Assembly (NCBI GenBank): GCA_027627225.1
Contig: CM051026.1
Location: forward strand, 2,145,001-2,209,000
Length of the DNA stretch: 64,000 bases
Direction: 5' to 3'
Source: Congeria kusceri
Taxonomy: Eukaryota > Mollusca > Bivalvia > Myida > Dreissenidae
Positions within the stretch are counted from its first letter, which is position 1, and the number at the start of each line of letters is the position of its first letter. Under the pieces are notes generated by a model, which saw only the letters and a program-made list of their open reading frames with translations, was not told the DNA's origin and did no database searches. The translations under genes were made by a program, and so were the position numbers. Below are positions 38,514 to 50,934 of this stretch, piece by piece.

Positions 38514-39707
38514 GTGATGTTTTTTTAAATGCTTATTTTGACTTACACACTTGTTTTGTTGGTTTAATAGTGCGCGTGATCGTAGAGTTATGGTTAGGCC
38601 ATAGTCGTACTATGGTATGAGACGTAAGATATTATAAGAATCAATATGTTTTAATTAAATGTGTTTTATCGTTATTTTACAAGTAACACAAATAATGTGT
38701 AGAATATGCATGATTTTGTCGTCAGTTTACATTTGTGAAATATTTCCTTTTATTGGTAGGGTACCACAATTACGTGATTTCTTTAATTATTGAACTATAT
38801 GCAAGATAGAATTGCTGATCCCCAACTTTGGTAAACGTTGACTATTCCAATATTTTCTTTAAATACGAATTACATTTTATGTCGTCTTCACTGATGTCTT
38901 GTTTTATATTCGATGTGCTATCTAAATACATGTTCACGTACAAAGTGTGAATTATGACATAGCATTCAAAGCACAAAGACCGATGTATATACACATTAAA
39001 ACGTTTGACTATGCACACGTTGAGCAATAAATTTTTTTTTCAATTTAAATTTATGAAACCTTGTTTACATATTTACAGCCACAGTTTATTAACTGGGTGT
39101 GTGAGTGTCGGAATTTATCAATTGTGTTATAATTCCTGTACAAAGTGCACATCATTGCATGCCAATGGCCTTGTAATATTAACCGGTTGTTATTTGGAAA
39201 GTTTATTTAGTGTCTGCTGTAGTTTAGCATGTTCGTTAATATTTTCTGCGTTTTGTTTGTCATGCTGATATATATTGTGTGTAAAACCAATAATTTGTCT
39301 CATTTTAGTTTAATTGCGTTTGTGATAAAGGGTAATAGATTAGTAATGCTGCTAATGTTGTATTTTTGTTACGTGTATGATAAATGCTACTTGAACAATT
39401 TAGTGAACACAGTTGTTACGTGCATGTTTATGATATTACATGCATGTTTATGATATTTGTGTTTTACTTTTATGTTTGTATTTATCTATTTTTACTTGTA
39501 TTGTAAAAATTATCATCATACCTAAAAAAGAATAATTCGCATGAAACACACAACAACAATCGATTACATTATTTCTTTTTAGAGCTGTCGTGGTGGAAAA
39601 TCATTTCCCGTTTATAAAATTTGTTTTTCAGATCTATGGTGTTTTGACATACAATAATCGTTTTAAAAAGATTATTGCTGTAATATCAGTGTAAATAGCC
39701 CTGGGGT

Positions 39708-39931
39708 CCAGAAACATCTTAAGTAAACTCTTATCCTTATCCTTAATTTCGTCATTTATCTCCATGTATACACACAATTTTGCTAAATGTTCACTAATTA
39801 TAAACTTATTATTAATTTCTACTTACTAAGCTGTAATTGGATTCATTTATTTATATGAAGTTTTACAAATGTAACCTTAACAAAATTGGAACTTAATTGA
39901 ACAAAATAAAATAAACTTAAGATGTTTCAGG
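39708..39931. mobile_element. MITE with CCAGAAACATCTTAAGT ends
   Basis: CCAGAAACATCTTAAGT (39708-39724) is inverted at 39915-39931. The matching place in the second block (about 59.91 kb) lacks it, so it is an insertion made after the two blocks separated. Confidence 0.75.
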
Positions 39932-40490
39932 AATATGACTCCTGAATGTAGTTTATTGTATGTAAAACAGTAGCCCAAAGCACTGTTAACATGTTTTGTT
40001 TGTTTCACTGTTATTGCAACTGGCTCATGTAAAATAAATAGCCTTATGTAATGCGATGTTAAAGCAGCAGTCCAGAAATATGTTAATTACGACAAAACTT
40101 TACAGAAATCGTTTCTAATAGACATCACACCGATCAATATACAAAAATGCGCATTGAAATCGGTGAAGTAATAATGTTTTGGTCATTTTTTTTCGTCTGT
40201 TTTCTATAGGCGATAACTGGCGATGCCTCAGGAGTAAATCAGCATGTACATTAGTGTATATTCCGTTCCTACCCAGCGGTTTCGAACATAGAAAATATAT
40301 GATTTCAGACGAATAAAAACCATTAACGTTTATAAGAACTTCTGCCAAATTATTATGTATTGAATGAGATTCCATGGACTGCGGCTTTAAGATGTTTTTA
40401 TTTATAAATATCGTTTGCCTTTGCTTGTTTTTTACGATGTTAGGTGTGGTGCGCCTTTACACTGTTTCAAATTTGTAAATTGAAGTTTGT

Positions 40491-41935
40491 TAGCTCACCT
40501 GAGCACAACGTGCTTATGGTGAGCTTTGTAATCGTATTTTGTCCGTCGTCCGTAGTTTATCGTCAACATATTGTCTTGTGAACACTGTATAGATCACATT
40601 TATTGCCCGATCCTCATGCAAAGTGCACACAACATTTGATCCAATGATATCTCGGACGAATTCGAAACTGGGTTGTGTGGTGTCAAAAACTAGGTCTCTA
40701 GGTCAAATTGAAGCACTTAGTTTGTAAACATTCTAGAGGCCACATCTCTTCCTTATATGGTTATATTGAAAACTTTAAAAACATTTTTGTCTGTAACCAC
40801 TGGCTTAATTTTGCAATAATTTCATATAAATGGTCCTTGAATGACCATCTTTCAAATTCCTTCAAATCGGTTCGATTCTTGAAAAAATCATAACCTCCAG
40901 TGGGCCGGGCAGTTTTTCTTATATGGCTACATAACAAACTTTAAAAATCTTCTTGATCAAAACCACTTTCTAGATTTCAAATTTACTTCAAAGATTTGGT
41001 CCTAAGATGACAACTTTACCAAATTCCTTCGATTCATTTTGATTTGTTAAACCAACATGTCTGCTGCGTCGTGCGTTGTACGTCGTCTTGTGCTTTAGGT
41101 CAACTTTAAAAAAAGCTTGTGAACACTCTAGAGGCCAAATGTTTTGCCCAGTCAACATGACATTTGCTCAGAACATTTGTCCTTATGATATCTAGGTTGA
41201 TTTCAAAAATCGTTCAAAAATGGTTCTTCTCTGTTGAAAGTCAGGGCCACCCGGGGGACGAGCAGCTTTCCTTATATGGCTATATTGAAAACTTTAAAAT
41301 TCTTCTTGTCTGTAACTATTTATCTGGATTTTGAAATAATTTCATAGAAATGTTCCTTGGCGGACCATCTACCTTATTCCCTCCAATCGTTTTGATTCGA
41401 TAACAAACATGACCGCCAGGGGGCGGGGCAGTTTTTCTTAAACCGCTTGCTGGATTTTAAATGAATTTCACAGAAATAGTCCTAGTCTGACATTCTACCT
41501 AATTCGTTCAAATCTTTTTGATTCGTTATAAACATGGCCCCGCATCAAATTTTACTTTTTATGGCAATATGGAGTATAGGTAATAATGAAACTCTAGAGA
41601 CATCATCAGGAGAAAAACTGATCCTTTATTTGAGGCAATTGACCATTTGCCTCAAACATTCCTTTTGTCAGAATCCGCACGCTTGATCTCAAACGTATTT
41701 CACAGAAATGGTCGTTGTGTGACATTCTACTAAACCCCTCTTTTTGTCCGTCGTACGTCGCCCTTCGTCAACATTTACCTTGTCAGCACTCTATAAACCA
41801 CAATTATTGCCAAATCTGTTTGAAATTTGCCCAGAACATTTACTCCGATGATAAATCGGAGAAGTTCGAAACTGTGCCATGTGGTGTCAAAAACTATATA
41901 TAAAAACTAAATCGAATATATCTAAATTTAAAAGA
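40491..41935 (+). mobile_element. Element with GCTCACCTGAG end and internal monomers
   Basis: The left end carries a hairpin (GCTCAC at 40493, GTGAGC at 40520). GTCCGTCGTCCGTAG, CAACAT and monomers with TGTGAACACTCTAGAGGCC, CAGAACATTTGTCC and GGGGCGGGGCAGTTTTTCTT follow. No coding capacity. This is a repeat type I recall from many bivalves. The expected right end (complement of the left) is present only in the 60-63 kb relative. Confidence 0.65.
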
Positions 41936-42369
41936 ATATCCTAAAATGGGCAATACAAAATAGTAATAAGACAAAGCATACAATTTTAAGGTGTTTCGAT
42001 CTATAAAACTGTGGGGAAGTTACTCAAAACTGCAAGATTCCAAATCAAAACTTTGTAATATCATCAACTTATTTTAAGTGACACACATTCGCAAAATGCA
42101 AGATTTCCAACAACAATATATATTCAAAACTTAAAAATAACATGAACTGAGATTCATGACTTATATAATTTACAATATCATTCATCGACTGAGATCTTAA
42201 TATTACGAAATTACACAAAGTGTGTCATTATATGCATATTTTATACGCTTTATATGTTTACAACTTCCTCAATATTTCACACTGTCAAACATGTTTTTTT
42301 TGGTTCAGGCATCCGAAAATCTACCAGCCCGAGGACTCTAAACATAAAATCAAATTTTCTTGGCCTTAC
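41936..42369. other. AT-rich gap
   Basis: Nothing recognised. Confidence 0.4.
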
Positions 42370-42559
42370 TGTGATCTTGTTGCTAGGTAATCGGATACGA
42401 ATATGAGTGTGATCTTGTTGCTATGTAAACGGATACGAATATGAGTGTGATCTTGTTGCTATGTAAACGGATACGAATATGAGTGTGATCTTGTTGCTAT
42501 GTAAACGGATACGAATATGAGTGTGATCTTGTTGTTAGGTAAACGGCTACGAGTATGAT
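42370..42559. repeat. 38-bp minisatellite, five copies
   Basis: Unit TGTGATCTTGTTGCTATGTA plus AACGGATACGAATATGAG, nearly identical across copies. Confidence 0.95.
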
Positions 42560-43372
42560 TGTTTACTTACAGCGATATGCAAAGAGAAGTAAGATCCTAT
42601 TGATAATTGGATTCAGAGTGTTGGCTATTTGCCACGTATTTACTTTTATTGTAATTATTGTTCTGCCAGCGTGTTGATTTAAGGTAGGATTAACATTCGT
42701 CTCATACGGTATTTGAGCTTCGCATAGGAAACTAAGTAAAATAATATATTGGTAAACAATTTATTTTGAGGTACAGAAATGTGCATTGATGTTAAGATCT
42801 TAATACGAGCTGCAGATTCATTTCGCTCGTCGAACAATTAATTGTGATATATATTTTAACATCAATTATTTTACGTGTATTACTGCTAAATATAGAATTG
42901 TATTATCATTTAGGTACAAGTTTATTTTGAAAGCCTACAGTGTATCCAAATCTGTTTTAAAATTCTAGACATGTTGGACTAAGCATTTAAATTTCATTTT
43001 TCTTTAACAAGTAACACAGTCACTGCTTGTGAAGTTATTCCCATACTGGTTACGTTACCCTCCTTCCATCTGTTAGTACGTACGACCTTTCTTCTGTTCA
43101 AGAAATTATGGATCCTGTGATAACTCAACAAAAATAAATTCGATTACTATAGAGGACTATGAATATACATGTCGCGGTATTGTTGTATTAGTACAAATTG
43201 TGGTTTCTTTGGCAACAGTCTTCGAACATATTGATTTCTGGTCTGATTAGGATGGAGTATGAAGAAGTTAGACATTGTAGAAACAACAGAAGTTATAACT
43301 GACCTTCATCCGTCTGCCCGAGAACATTTGGATCCCGTGCTAAATCAACAAGTTCAGAAGCAAATTGTGTAC
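42560..43372. other. Intergenic gap
   Basis: No gene. A weak direct similarity (GGATCCTGTGATAACTCAAC and GGATCCCGTGCTAAATCAAC) occurs near 43110 and 43330. Confidence 0.4.
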
Positions 43373-45785
43373 GTATAGAATAGAATAGTTTATTTTTCGA
43401 CTTAAGCATATAAAGCTCATCGTCATTAACACACATACACAATAACAACATGCGTTTGAAGTAAATACAAAACATACATCATTTCGAAGATAAATCAATT
43501 TAAATAGACACAAAATAAACATGTTTTCGTGAGAATGTCACATGGATGAGGTTAATACATAGTGACTACATAATGTCACACGTATTTTAACAATTTCAAC
43601 AATATTACATTATTTGTACATGTTTTCTTTGTGAAAAAAAATATATATTTTATACTACATATATATGACATTTTCTCGTATTTTAAAGCATTTTATACAA
43701 AAAATAGCTAGTTTTCTTAAAAATATTTTGTTTGAACTATTTATTAGTTCGATAAACTTGTACATATTTGGACGGGATCTATAATACTTTGGAATTAATG
43801 TATTCCTGACATCAGCATAATAAGGGCATTTAAGAACAAAGTGATATTCATCCTCGATGTCATTTAGGTTGCATAACACACATTTGCGTTGATCTCGGAC
43901 ACTGTTATGGTGTCTACCCGTTTCTATAAATAATTTGTGAGACGACAAACGTAATTTAGAAATAATATTCCTATGTTTGATATTTTCAACAATATCAAGA
44001 TACGATGATCTTTCGAATACTGGTTTTAGTTCCTTATATAGAATCATTGAGCTAGATGATGTGACACTGACATTCCAGCTAGTGATGTACTGGTCTCGTA
44101 ATCTGTTTTTAAGTAACGGGATAAATTGATCTTCACTGATTCAGGGAATAGCCATACATCGGCAAAACCGGTTTGGTTAAGAATGTCCCGTACTTTCGAT
44201 GTCCAATTGTTTGTGTCATTTTTGCATTCAATTTCTAATCTCTGTAATAACGCAATTTGTTTAAGAATACAATTTCCCTGTTTTAAAGTGTATAATTTTA
44301 AAAAATATTTAACGATCCTGACATATCTGTCTATATACAGGGGGAATCGACCAACTTCGGCATATAACGATAATGAATTTGTTGACATTTTTACATTTAA
44401 TAGTCTTTTACAAAATTTACGATCAACGCGTTCAATGTTTTCCGCTTTGATAAATCCCCAAACCTCGCAGTTATAGTTTAAAATTGATAATACATATGCG
44501 TTAAATAAATTGAACATGATATTTATAGGTACGCTCATGTCTTTTGTTAGGGTGAACAAAGAATGCATCGCTTTTATTGCTTTGCCATATAGAGTATTTG
44601 TTGCGGGCACAAATGATCCACCACTTGACATGACAATTCCAAGGTAATTAAAATTTTTCACAATTTCTAATTCTTGACCTTTATATGTCCATTTTAATGT
44701 TTTACTAATTGCCCCTCCCTTTCGGAATACCATGACCTTGGTTTTTTCAATGTTAACTGTTAAATTCCACTTATCACAGTAGGTTTCTAAATTGTTTAAT
44801 GATTCTTGTAAGCCCTCCTGGGTTTCAGAAAATAAAACCGCGTCGTCAGCGAATAATAATAGGTAGATCGATATTTGATCTAGCGTAATGCCAGCGTTTA
44901 TTCCATTTTGCAAATCGAATTCGATGTCATTAATAAACAGCGAGAACAATATGGGCGAGGTTATCTCCCCCTGAAATATACCAACGTTACTACTGAATAT
45001 GTCTGATAAATTACCATGTGTTTAACCTGTAATTTAACTTCTTCGTACATGGATCGAATAAGGGTTATGAGTTTTCCGTCGATGCCCACATTAATCATTT
45101 TATTCCATAATTGACCGCGATTGATGACGTCATATGCCTTCCGGTAGTCAATATAGCAACAATATAGTTTATCTTTATTCTGCAACTGCCTTTCTATCAG
45201 TGCATTAAGAATAAATATTGCATCGACTGTGCTACAGTTTGGTTTAAAGCCGAATTGTGCATCCGTTAGAATGTCATTTGTTTCTGCCCATTGTTTAAGA
45301 CGTTCATTTAATATACTTGTAAACAGTTTTGCAAAACAACTTATTAATGTAATCCCTCGATAATTATTTGGTTCTGAAATGTCCCCACGTTTATGTATTG
45401 GTATGATAACTCCGGATGACCAGCTGCGTGGAAAACGCTTTTTATCAAGTATGTAATTAAATAATATTTCTAATAGCTTGGCGATGACATGTATTGTTTC
45501 TGTAAAGTATTCATATATAATATTGTCATGCGCATGCGCTTTATTGTTTTTCAACCGTTTTGTTGCCTTTATTATTTCTTCTGTGGATATAGGATTATCT
45601 AGTTCGGGGTATGAAGTTTCTGTGTTTTGCCTATTATCAAATTCATGTAAGAAAGTTTCGGCATCAAACGAATTCATATTAACGTCACCTTCATCCGCTA
45701 ATCTACTGAAATAATCATGAAATTCATTTACCGGTATCGTATTTGAGTTTTGTACGTATAAATGTCTAATGAAGATGATGCACAT
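43373..45785 (-). pseudogene. Non-LTR retrotransposon (CR1/L2-like) reverse transcriptase, copy 1
   Basis: Minus-strand LINE ORF2 remnant, 5'-truncated: no endonuclease domain is seen. RT motifs in order: NNYRGITLISCFAKLF, DAQFGFKPNCSTVDAIF, CYIDYRKAYDVINR (motif A Asp), FQGEITSPILFSLFINDIE (motif B), LLLFADDAVLF (catalytic motif C), then CDKWNLTVNIEKTKVMVF. A C-terminal CX2CX9HX4C finger is present (CVLCNLNDIEDEYHFVLKC). A frameshift lies near 45018 and another near 44046. The 3' end (43373 side) has an AATAAA and a TTCTA-type pentamer tail, as in CR1/L2-like elements. The clade call is inference. Confidence 0.85.
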
Positions 45786-46050
45786 TGTTTTTGTTTATGT
45801 AACCGGATGTTATTATATTATTGTAGAATTATTAACATGTGTGTGTAATACAATTATTTGTTTCTTTTTTTGTGTTTTTAACTTTAGTTTATTGACCCGT
45901 GTTGAGAAGTAAAAACTAGTTGTTACTTAAAAAACATAAATACAATCGTAAACTGTAAACGTAAACATGTAAGAAATGTAAAAGCATTTATTTAATAGTT
46001 ACATCAAGGACATATCAGTCTCTTTCTTATAAAAAAATAGTTTTCAATTT
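45786..46050. other. AT-rich gap
   Basis: No recognisable LINE 5' region; nothing supported. Confidence 0.4.
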
Positions 46051-46160
46051 ATCGTTGTTTATCGACCAATAAACAACTATTTGGAATTCTGATGCGTATT
46101 ACTTAAACCACGAGGGCTTCAGAACGACAATGAGTTGTTTATTGGCCGATAAAGAACGAT
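46051..46160. mobile_element. 110-bp MITE with 28-bp inverted repeats
   Basis: Arms at 46051-46078 and 46133-46160 start ATCGTT and end CAATAAACAACT when read in the same orientation, with two mismatches. A further GTTGTTTATTGG / AGAACGATAA pair at about 46257-46290 may be another fragment. Confidence 0.75.
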
Positions 46161-47159
46161 AATGCAAACATTATTTGGATTATAGCAAATATGTTCGCAA
46201 TTGAAATGAGAACTATATTTTATTATGCCTCGCTCAGAATCGGGAATCCTTCTTGCGTTGTTTATTGGGTAGTTTAAGAACGATAAGTGTGTTCTATGTC
46301 AATAGAAAAATTAGCAAGTATCATGTTAGAATCAAGATATTCCGCTTTTGAAAATAATTGTTTCTATTAAGATTTTATTCCAAACAATGGTTCTTCTTTT
46401 ATGTAATACTTTTCAGTGATAAAAAACCGTTTAAAAAAAGCTAAATAATAATGCCACATAATAATGATGCTGAAAAATAAGCAGTTATAAAAAAGACACA
46501 TGATAATATATTCACATTTCTTCGGCTTGTTTTCCAGGTGTTAGTCGTTTGTCAAATAAATTGTAGAATTGTTATTTTGCGAACTGTGGGATAGTAAACA
46601 TTCGGCAAAACACACCATTTACATAGAAACATCAGTATTTACGCAAAAACCGAATGTTGTTGTAGTTTCAAGTTGTATTTTTATTATAAAAGGAAGCAAC
46701 ATTGATCTTAAAGTAACTAATCTTTGCTTGCACATCGTTCGATGCTGCACAATTCTATATTGTATTATTCTATTGCAATTCATACGTGTATGCTCAACCC
46801 AGTTTGACCTGCTCGCAGATTAACTGGTCATAACGCTTTTCGAAGCAAACATCAGAAAAATGATCATTCTTAAATGTCCGTTGAAATTCCGTGTGTAGTG
46901 TGAGAGAAAATATAATAAAGTTATAGTTTAATTATTACACGTTTTATTTGAAAAAAAATGTTACAAAGTTTACTTTTTAAGTTGATTTTTGCGCAAGAAT
47001 AAGATAGTTTCGTGCGTTTAGTTGAGAATTGTTTTAACATAAGAACACCACGTTATGATTTTCAATTCAAACGCCGAAACACCAATTCAATGTCGCGAAT
47101 AGTTAATATAAAACAAACTGCAATACGCAATTAAGTTACGCAGTACAAATAATATATAT
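46161..47159. other. AT-rich gap
   Basis: No gene or firm repeat apart from the MITE-like fragment near 46.26 kb. Confidence 0.4.
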
Positions 47160-48170
47160 AACTAGTCATGATTGGATTTAGCCGCTTTATATTGACTACC
47201 GATTCTATAAATAACGGTCACGTCACATACACTGTGAAGATCACGTAACCGGTCATTCTATAAATAGTGATTACAGCTAAATACCACTTTATTAGCAAGG
47301 TTAAGTAGCAAACATTTTCGACGGAATTGAGTGAAATATAGTTCCCAGATAGATAAAAAATAAAAGATTAAAGGTTATCATTCAAGCTAACGTAACATGG
47401 TTTAACGGTAGTAAAGGAACATGCAAACCAATAATGAAACCTCCACTGGGTATCGAACTCGAGACTTTGTAGCGATAAAAATAAGAAAATAAAATTATGT
47501 TGATGGAAAAGACCACCGTTAAAACGGCGTTATAAAACTCTCGACAGTAATCGTTCATTAGACACGCGATCATTCTATAAATAGAGGTCGAGTAACAGAG
47601 CATATCATGGGAGATCACCGTTAAAATATGCGTTATACAAATTGCCGATAGTAGTCGTTCTTCAGACTCGTGATCTTTCTATACATATCAATCGAGTAAT
47701 AGACAATATCAGGAGAGATCACTGTTAATAATGTCTGATTGTCTTATTCTGGGCTTAGTGTGAGGTTTGGCGCCCATGAAACCGGTTTAAACCCCCAATG
47801 CTTTGCATTGACCCGTTCAAGGCGGTTACCCCAGCTTTATTCATGTGTGTTTTGTGTTTGTTATGTGTTTTTGTGACTTGCTGATTGGTTTTTGGCAATC
47901 GATTACTTGCCATATATAAAGGACATCAGAGTTATGTCCTGCTGTCGCAGCTGGAGTTTCACTTTGTTTATATTTATAGAAATTGTCGATATTTGTCGTT
48001 CCTAAGCCAGCGGTAATGCTACAAACAGCGCTCAAATCACATACAATGTCAAGAGAGATCACCATAAAAACTGCGTTATAAATTTTTTAATAGTTGTCGT
48101 TCTTGAGACATATGGTTATTCTATAGATATCGATCGCGCCACAGACAAAATGCTCAATACTTGCACAGAT
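47160..48170. repeat. Diverged tandem array of about 100-bp units
   Basis: Units share ATTCTATAAATAG or variants, GTAACAGA, GAGAGATCACCGTTAAAA and GCGTTATA with CGATAGTAGTCGTTCTT. The array is interrupted by a SINE-like insertion at 47.75-47.97 kb. Confidence 0.65.
47745..47975 (+). repeat. SINE-like interspersed repeat, best copy
   Basis: Begins ATTCTGGGCTTAGTGTGAGG and ends GGAGTTTCACTTTGTTTATA. It contains TTTGCATTGACCCGTTCAAG, which loosely resembles a polymerase III B box. It interrupts the 100-bp tandem array, so it inserted after array formation. Non-coding. Confidence 0.65.
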
Positions 48171-48837
48171 TACTAACAAATTGCGTCATTTGTCTACATG
48201 CGTCACCGTAATTGAGTGTAGATATAGTTCCGTATAGAGTAAATGAACATGGTTTTACTATACCTGTAACTGACAGGGAACCGATTTGAAAGTTTTACGT
48301 TTTTACTAACCTTAACCCTAACCCTTTAAAAGTTAAAACCTATCCACAAGCGCGTCATAATACTAGTAGTTGAACTGTTTACGTTACATGAGCATACATC
48401 ATTAAATGTAGTATTTATTAATATTAGATTTCATTCGCGTTTTGTAGAATTAAACATTTTTTTTTTCATTTTATGTCTGCATGAATATTAATGGCTATTT
48501 TTCATTGTTTATTAAACTATCGATTTCAATAAAAATAATTACACAAGTTTAGCATATACAACCAAGCTATGTAATCAGGCCTTTTACACAACTGTTACTA
48601 TTACGGCTTCTTCCTGGAACGCACGACGATGATCTGTAACATGTAGTTTATGATGCTAGGTCTTGAACAAGCAGAGATTTAGCTGATACTTGTATTTACT
48701 TCATTTAACCGTGCCTCAGAACGTTGCAGTTGTGTTGCTCTAATAAACATTAAATAATTGAGTAATTAAATTGTAATTTAATTGTATTAATATTCTCTTT
48801 TATCGCTTCCTTTCAATCGCCATGCTTCGAGTTAATA
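48171..48837. other. AT-rich gap
   Basis: No gene. It includes a two-unit telomere-like TTAACCCTAACCC that is too short to mean anything. Confidence 0.45.
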
Positions 48838-49092
48838 TGAGGTGCGTCGTGGGAAAACCGGACTTAATGCATGTGCGTAAAGTGTCGTCCCGGATAAGCC
48901 TGTGCAATCCGCACAGGCTAATCCGGAACGGCACTTTCCGCCTACTGTGTATTTATGCTTAGAAGAGACTTCCTTGAAACAGAAAATACCATAAAAGCGG
49001 AAAGTGCCGTCCTGCTGCCCGGACTGCACAGGCTAATCCGGGACGACACTTTACGCACATGCATTAAGACCGGTTTACACACGACGCGCCAC
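48838..49092. mobile_element. Foldback MITE, near-palindromic over its length
   Basis: The two halves are inverted copies: GCATGTGCGTAAAGTGTCGT, CCCGGAT, GCCTGTGC and CGGCACTTTCCGC on the left reappear complemented on the right. A nested hairpin (AGCCTGTGC / GCACAGGCT) lies in the left arm. No coding capacity. I recall this element as extremely abundant in Dreissena sequences, which is the main basis for the taxon guess. Confidence 0.85.
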
Positions 49093-49125
49093 ATATGTAT
49101 TTATAAGTGTGTGTCTTTTGATTAA

Positions 49126-49330
49126 TTCTGGGCTAAGTGTGAGGTTCAGCCAGCTTTTAAACAGGTTTAAACTACAAATGCTTAGCATTGACCTTTCCAA
49201 CGTGACCCCATGTTTTGTATACCATTGTGAGTTGCGTATTGTCCGGTATGGTCAATTAGTCATTGGATGATAATAAGGGTTGCTCTCCTTGTGATGTCTC
49301 TGGAGTTTCATTATTCTTATATTTATTTCG
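49126..49330 (+). repeat. SINE-like interspersed repeat, copy beside foldback MITE
   Basis: Starts ATTCTGGGCTAAGTGTGAGG, has AATGCTTAGCATTGACC, and ends CTGGAGTTTCATTATTCTTA. More diverged in the middle than the 47.75-kb copy. Confidence 0.6.
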
Positions 49331-50169
49331 TTCTACTGTCTTTGAAATTTAAATCTTTTGAGAAGTATATGGATATGGCTCGATACACCAACTAAAATTA
49401 AGAAAACGAAAATCATGGCAGTTTCATTTATGAATATTAAGCGATACACTGAATTAGTTATTACTGCTATATAACATTCTATACCTATAGATTGACAAAT
49501 ATAAACATTTGTAACGTGTATAGGTAATTGAGTGAGCTGTTTTCATATATGACTTTTACGGACTGATTGTTATCAAAAGGCGCTTTGTCCAATATATTGA
49601 TTATCGGTTAGATTAAATGTCAACATTTGTTTTCAACCAATGCATTTGTAATCGCTTACAACTCGGGTAGGTGTCTTTTATTAATATTAACATAACTCAA
49701 TCGTAAACAAATGATTCCACCCCTTTATAACATTTCGTTTCATGTCTAATGACGAACAATATAATATAAAAATATAAAATAAACGAAACGTACACACGAA
49801 TATACCTTTATATATTTTTAAAATTGTTTAAGTAAACTAATTAATTTAAGTTGTTCAATTCTAAACGATAAATCATAAAATATATTGTAATTCCACGTGA
49901 TAGAATATATATTATTGTGTGTGTGTAAGCTTTGCAGTTAATATACATGTACAATATACCATCAATTTGGTTATTAATGCACTGTTAATTCTTCTTAGAC
50001 ATTTACAATTCTGTTGCTCTTGTAAACGTTAATCCATTACGTAATCAAATTGTAATTCGAAATAAAACGTCAACTTTGTAATTTATTTACAATTCTATTT
50101 TATAACTATTTAATTTCAAATGAAATGCTCTGAGGTTAAAATGTACGTACATGTATGCATAGTGTGAAT
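49331..50169. other. AT-rich gap
   Basis: Nothing recognised. Confidence 0.45.
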
Positions 50170-50425
50170 AATTCCGTGCCATGTGTGAGGTTCGGCAAGC
50201 CTTTAAACCAATAAGAAATTATGTACCATGTGCGAGGTTCGGCAAGCCTTTAAACCAATAAGAAATCCAATGCTTCGGTGACGCAAGTTTTAATCATGTT
50301 ATGGTATGTCTTGTGTAGTGCGTAGTGTCATGTGTTGTATTGGCAATATGTATAAAGGGCCACATGATCTTAATAAGGGTTTCGCTACTGCTGGTGTTGC
50401 TGGGGTTTTATTTATCTTATATATT
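50170..50425 (+). repeat. SINE-like interspersed repeat with internal duplication
   Basis: GTGTGAGGTTCGGCAAGCC and the following TTTAAACCAATAAGAAAT occur twice about 47 bp apart at the 5' end. CCAATGCTTCGGTGACGC and a GCTGGGGTTTTATTTATCTT end follow, matching the family. Confidence 0.55.
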
Positions 50426-50934
50426 GACAAATGCATATATAATTTGTTGTGGAACCAGAAAATGATTTGGCATTGTTTATAGTACCGGAGTAAGAATGCA
50501 TTGAAACAGCAATATTAATTATGGGCAGTTAAATTGGATTAACACGCAAACATATCAATACCGTTACATATTTAATTAATGGGTAATCAGGCTATTGTAT
50601 GAAATCGATTGTTGTTATTAATACTTTTTTGGACAGTGAATAACAAATCCATATAAGTGGCAACTAAAGCAAAGAGCATGTTCTTTTTAACACAACACCT
50701 GTAGTTGCGATAGATAAAGATTATTAAACAGATTTTTCATTGGTGCCCTTTAATCAAACAATCTAATCAATATTGTCAATTGTGAGCATAATTCAACAAT
50801 TGCAATATTAAGCATAAAAAAACGAATGAATGAATGATTTATGATTTACATCAAGAACGTATCATGCATATAGTTACTACACTTTGACCAGCCTTATGTG
50901 TGTTCGGACTCTTGAAAGTTCTCAACAAGTGCAT
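50426..50934. other. AT-rich gap
   Basis: Nothing recognised. Confidence 0.45.

Larger units (their letters stand above)
37740..40480. repeat. Duplicated non-coding block, copy 1
   Basis: Diverged but collinear with 58.44-60.06 kb. Shared landmarks include GTACTTGAAGACGAGTCAT, TGATTTCTTT with TATGCAAGAT, and GTATGTAAAACAGTAG with CAAAGCACTGT. Within the block the same material seems to occur twice (about 37.75-38.7 and 38.7-40.0 kb). Two MITEs are inserted. Open frames in it are not protein-like. Confidence 0.65.

Noticed and set aside
37919..39453. Hydrophobic open frames of 74-104 codons
   Set aside because: Fall in the diverged duplicated non-coding block; the corresponding copy at 58.4-60 kb does not preserve the frames.
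48308..48326. Interstitial telomere repeat
   Set aside because: Only about two TTAGGG-type units; expected by chance.
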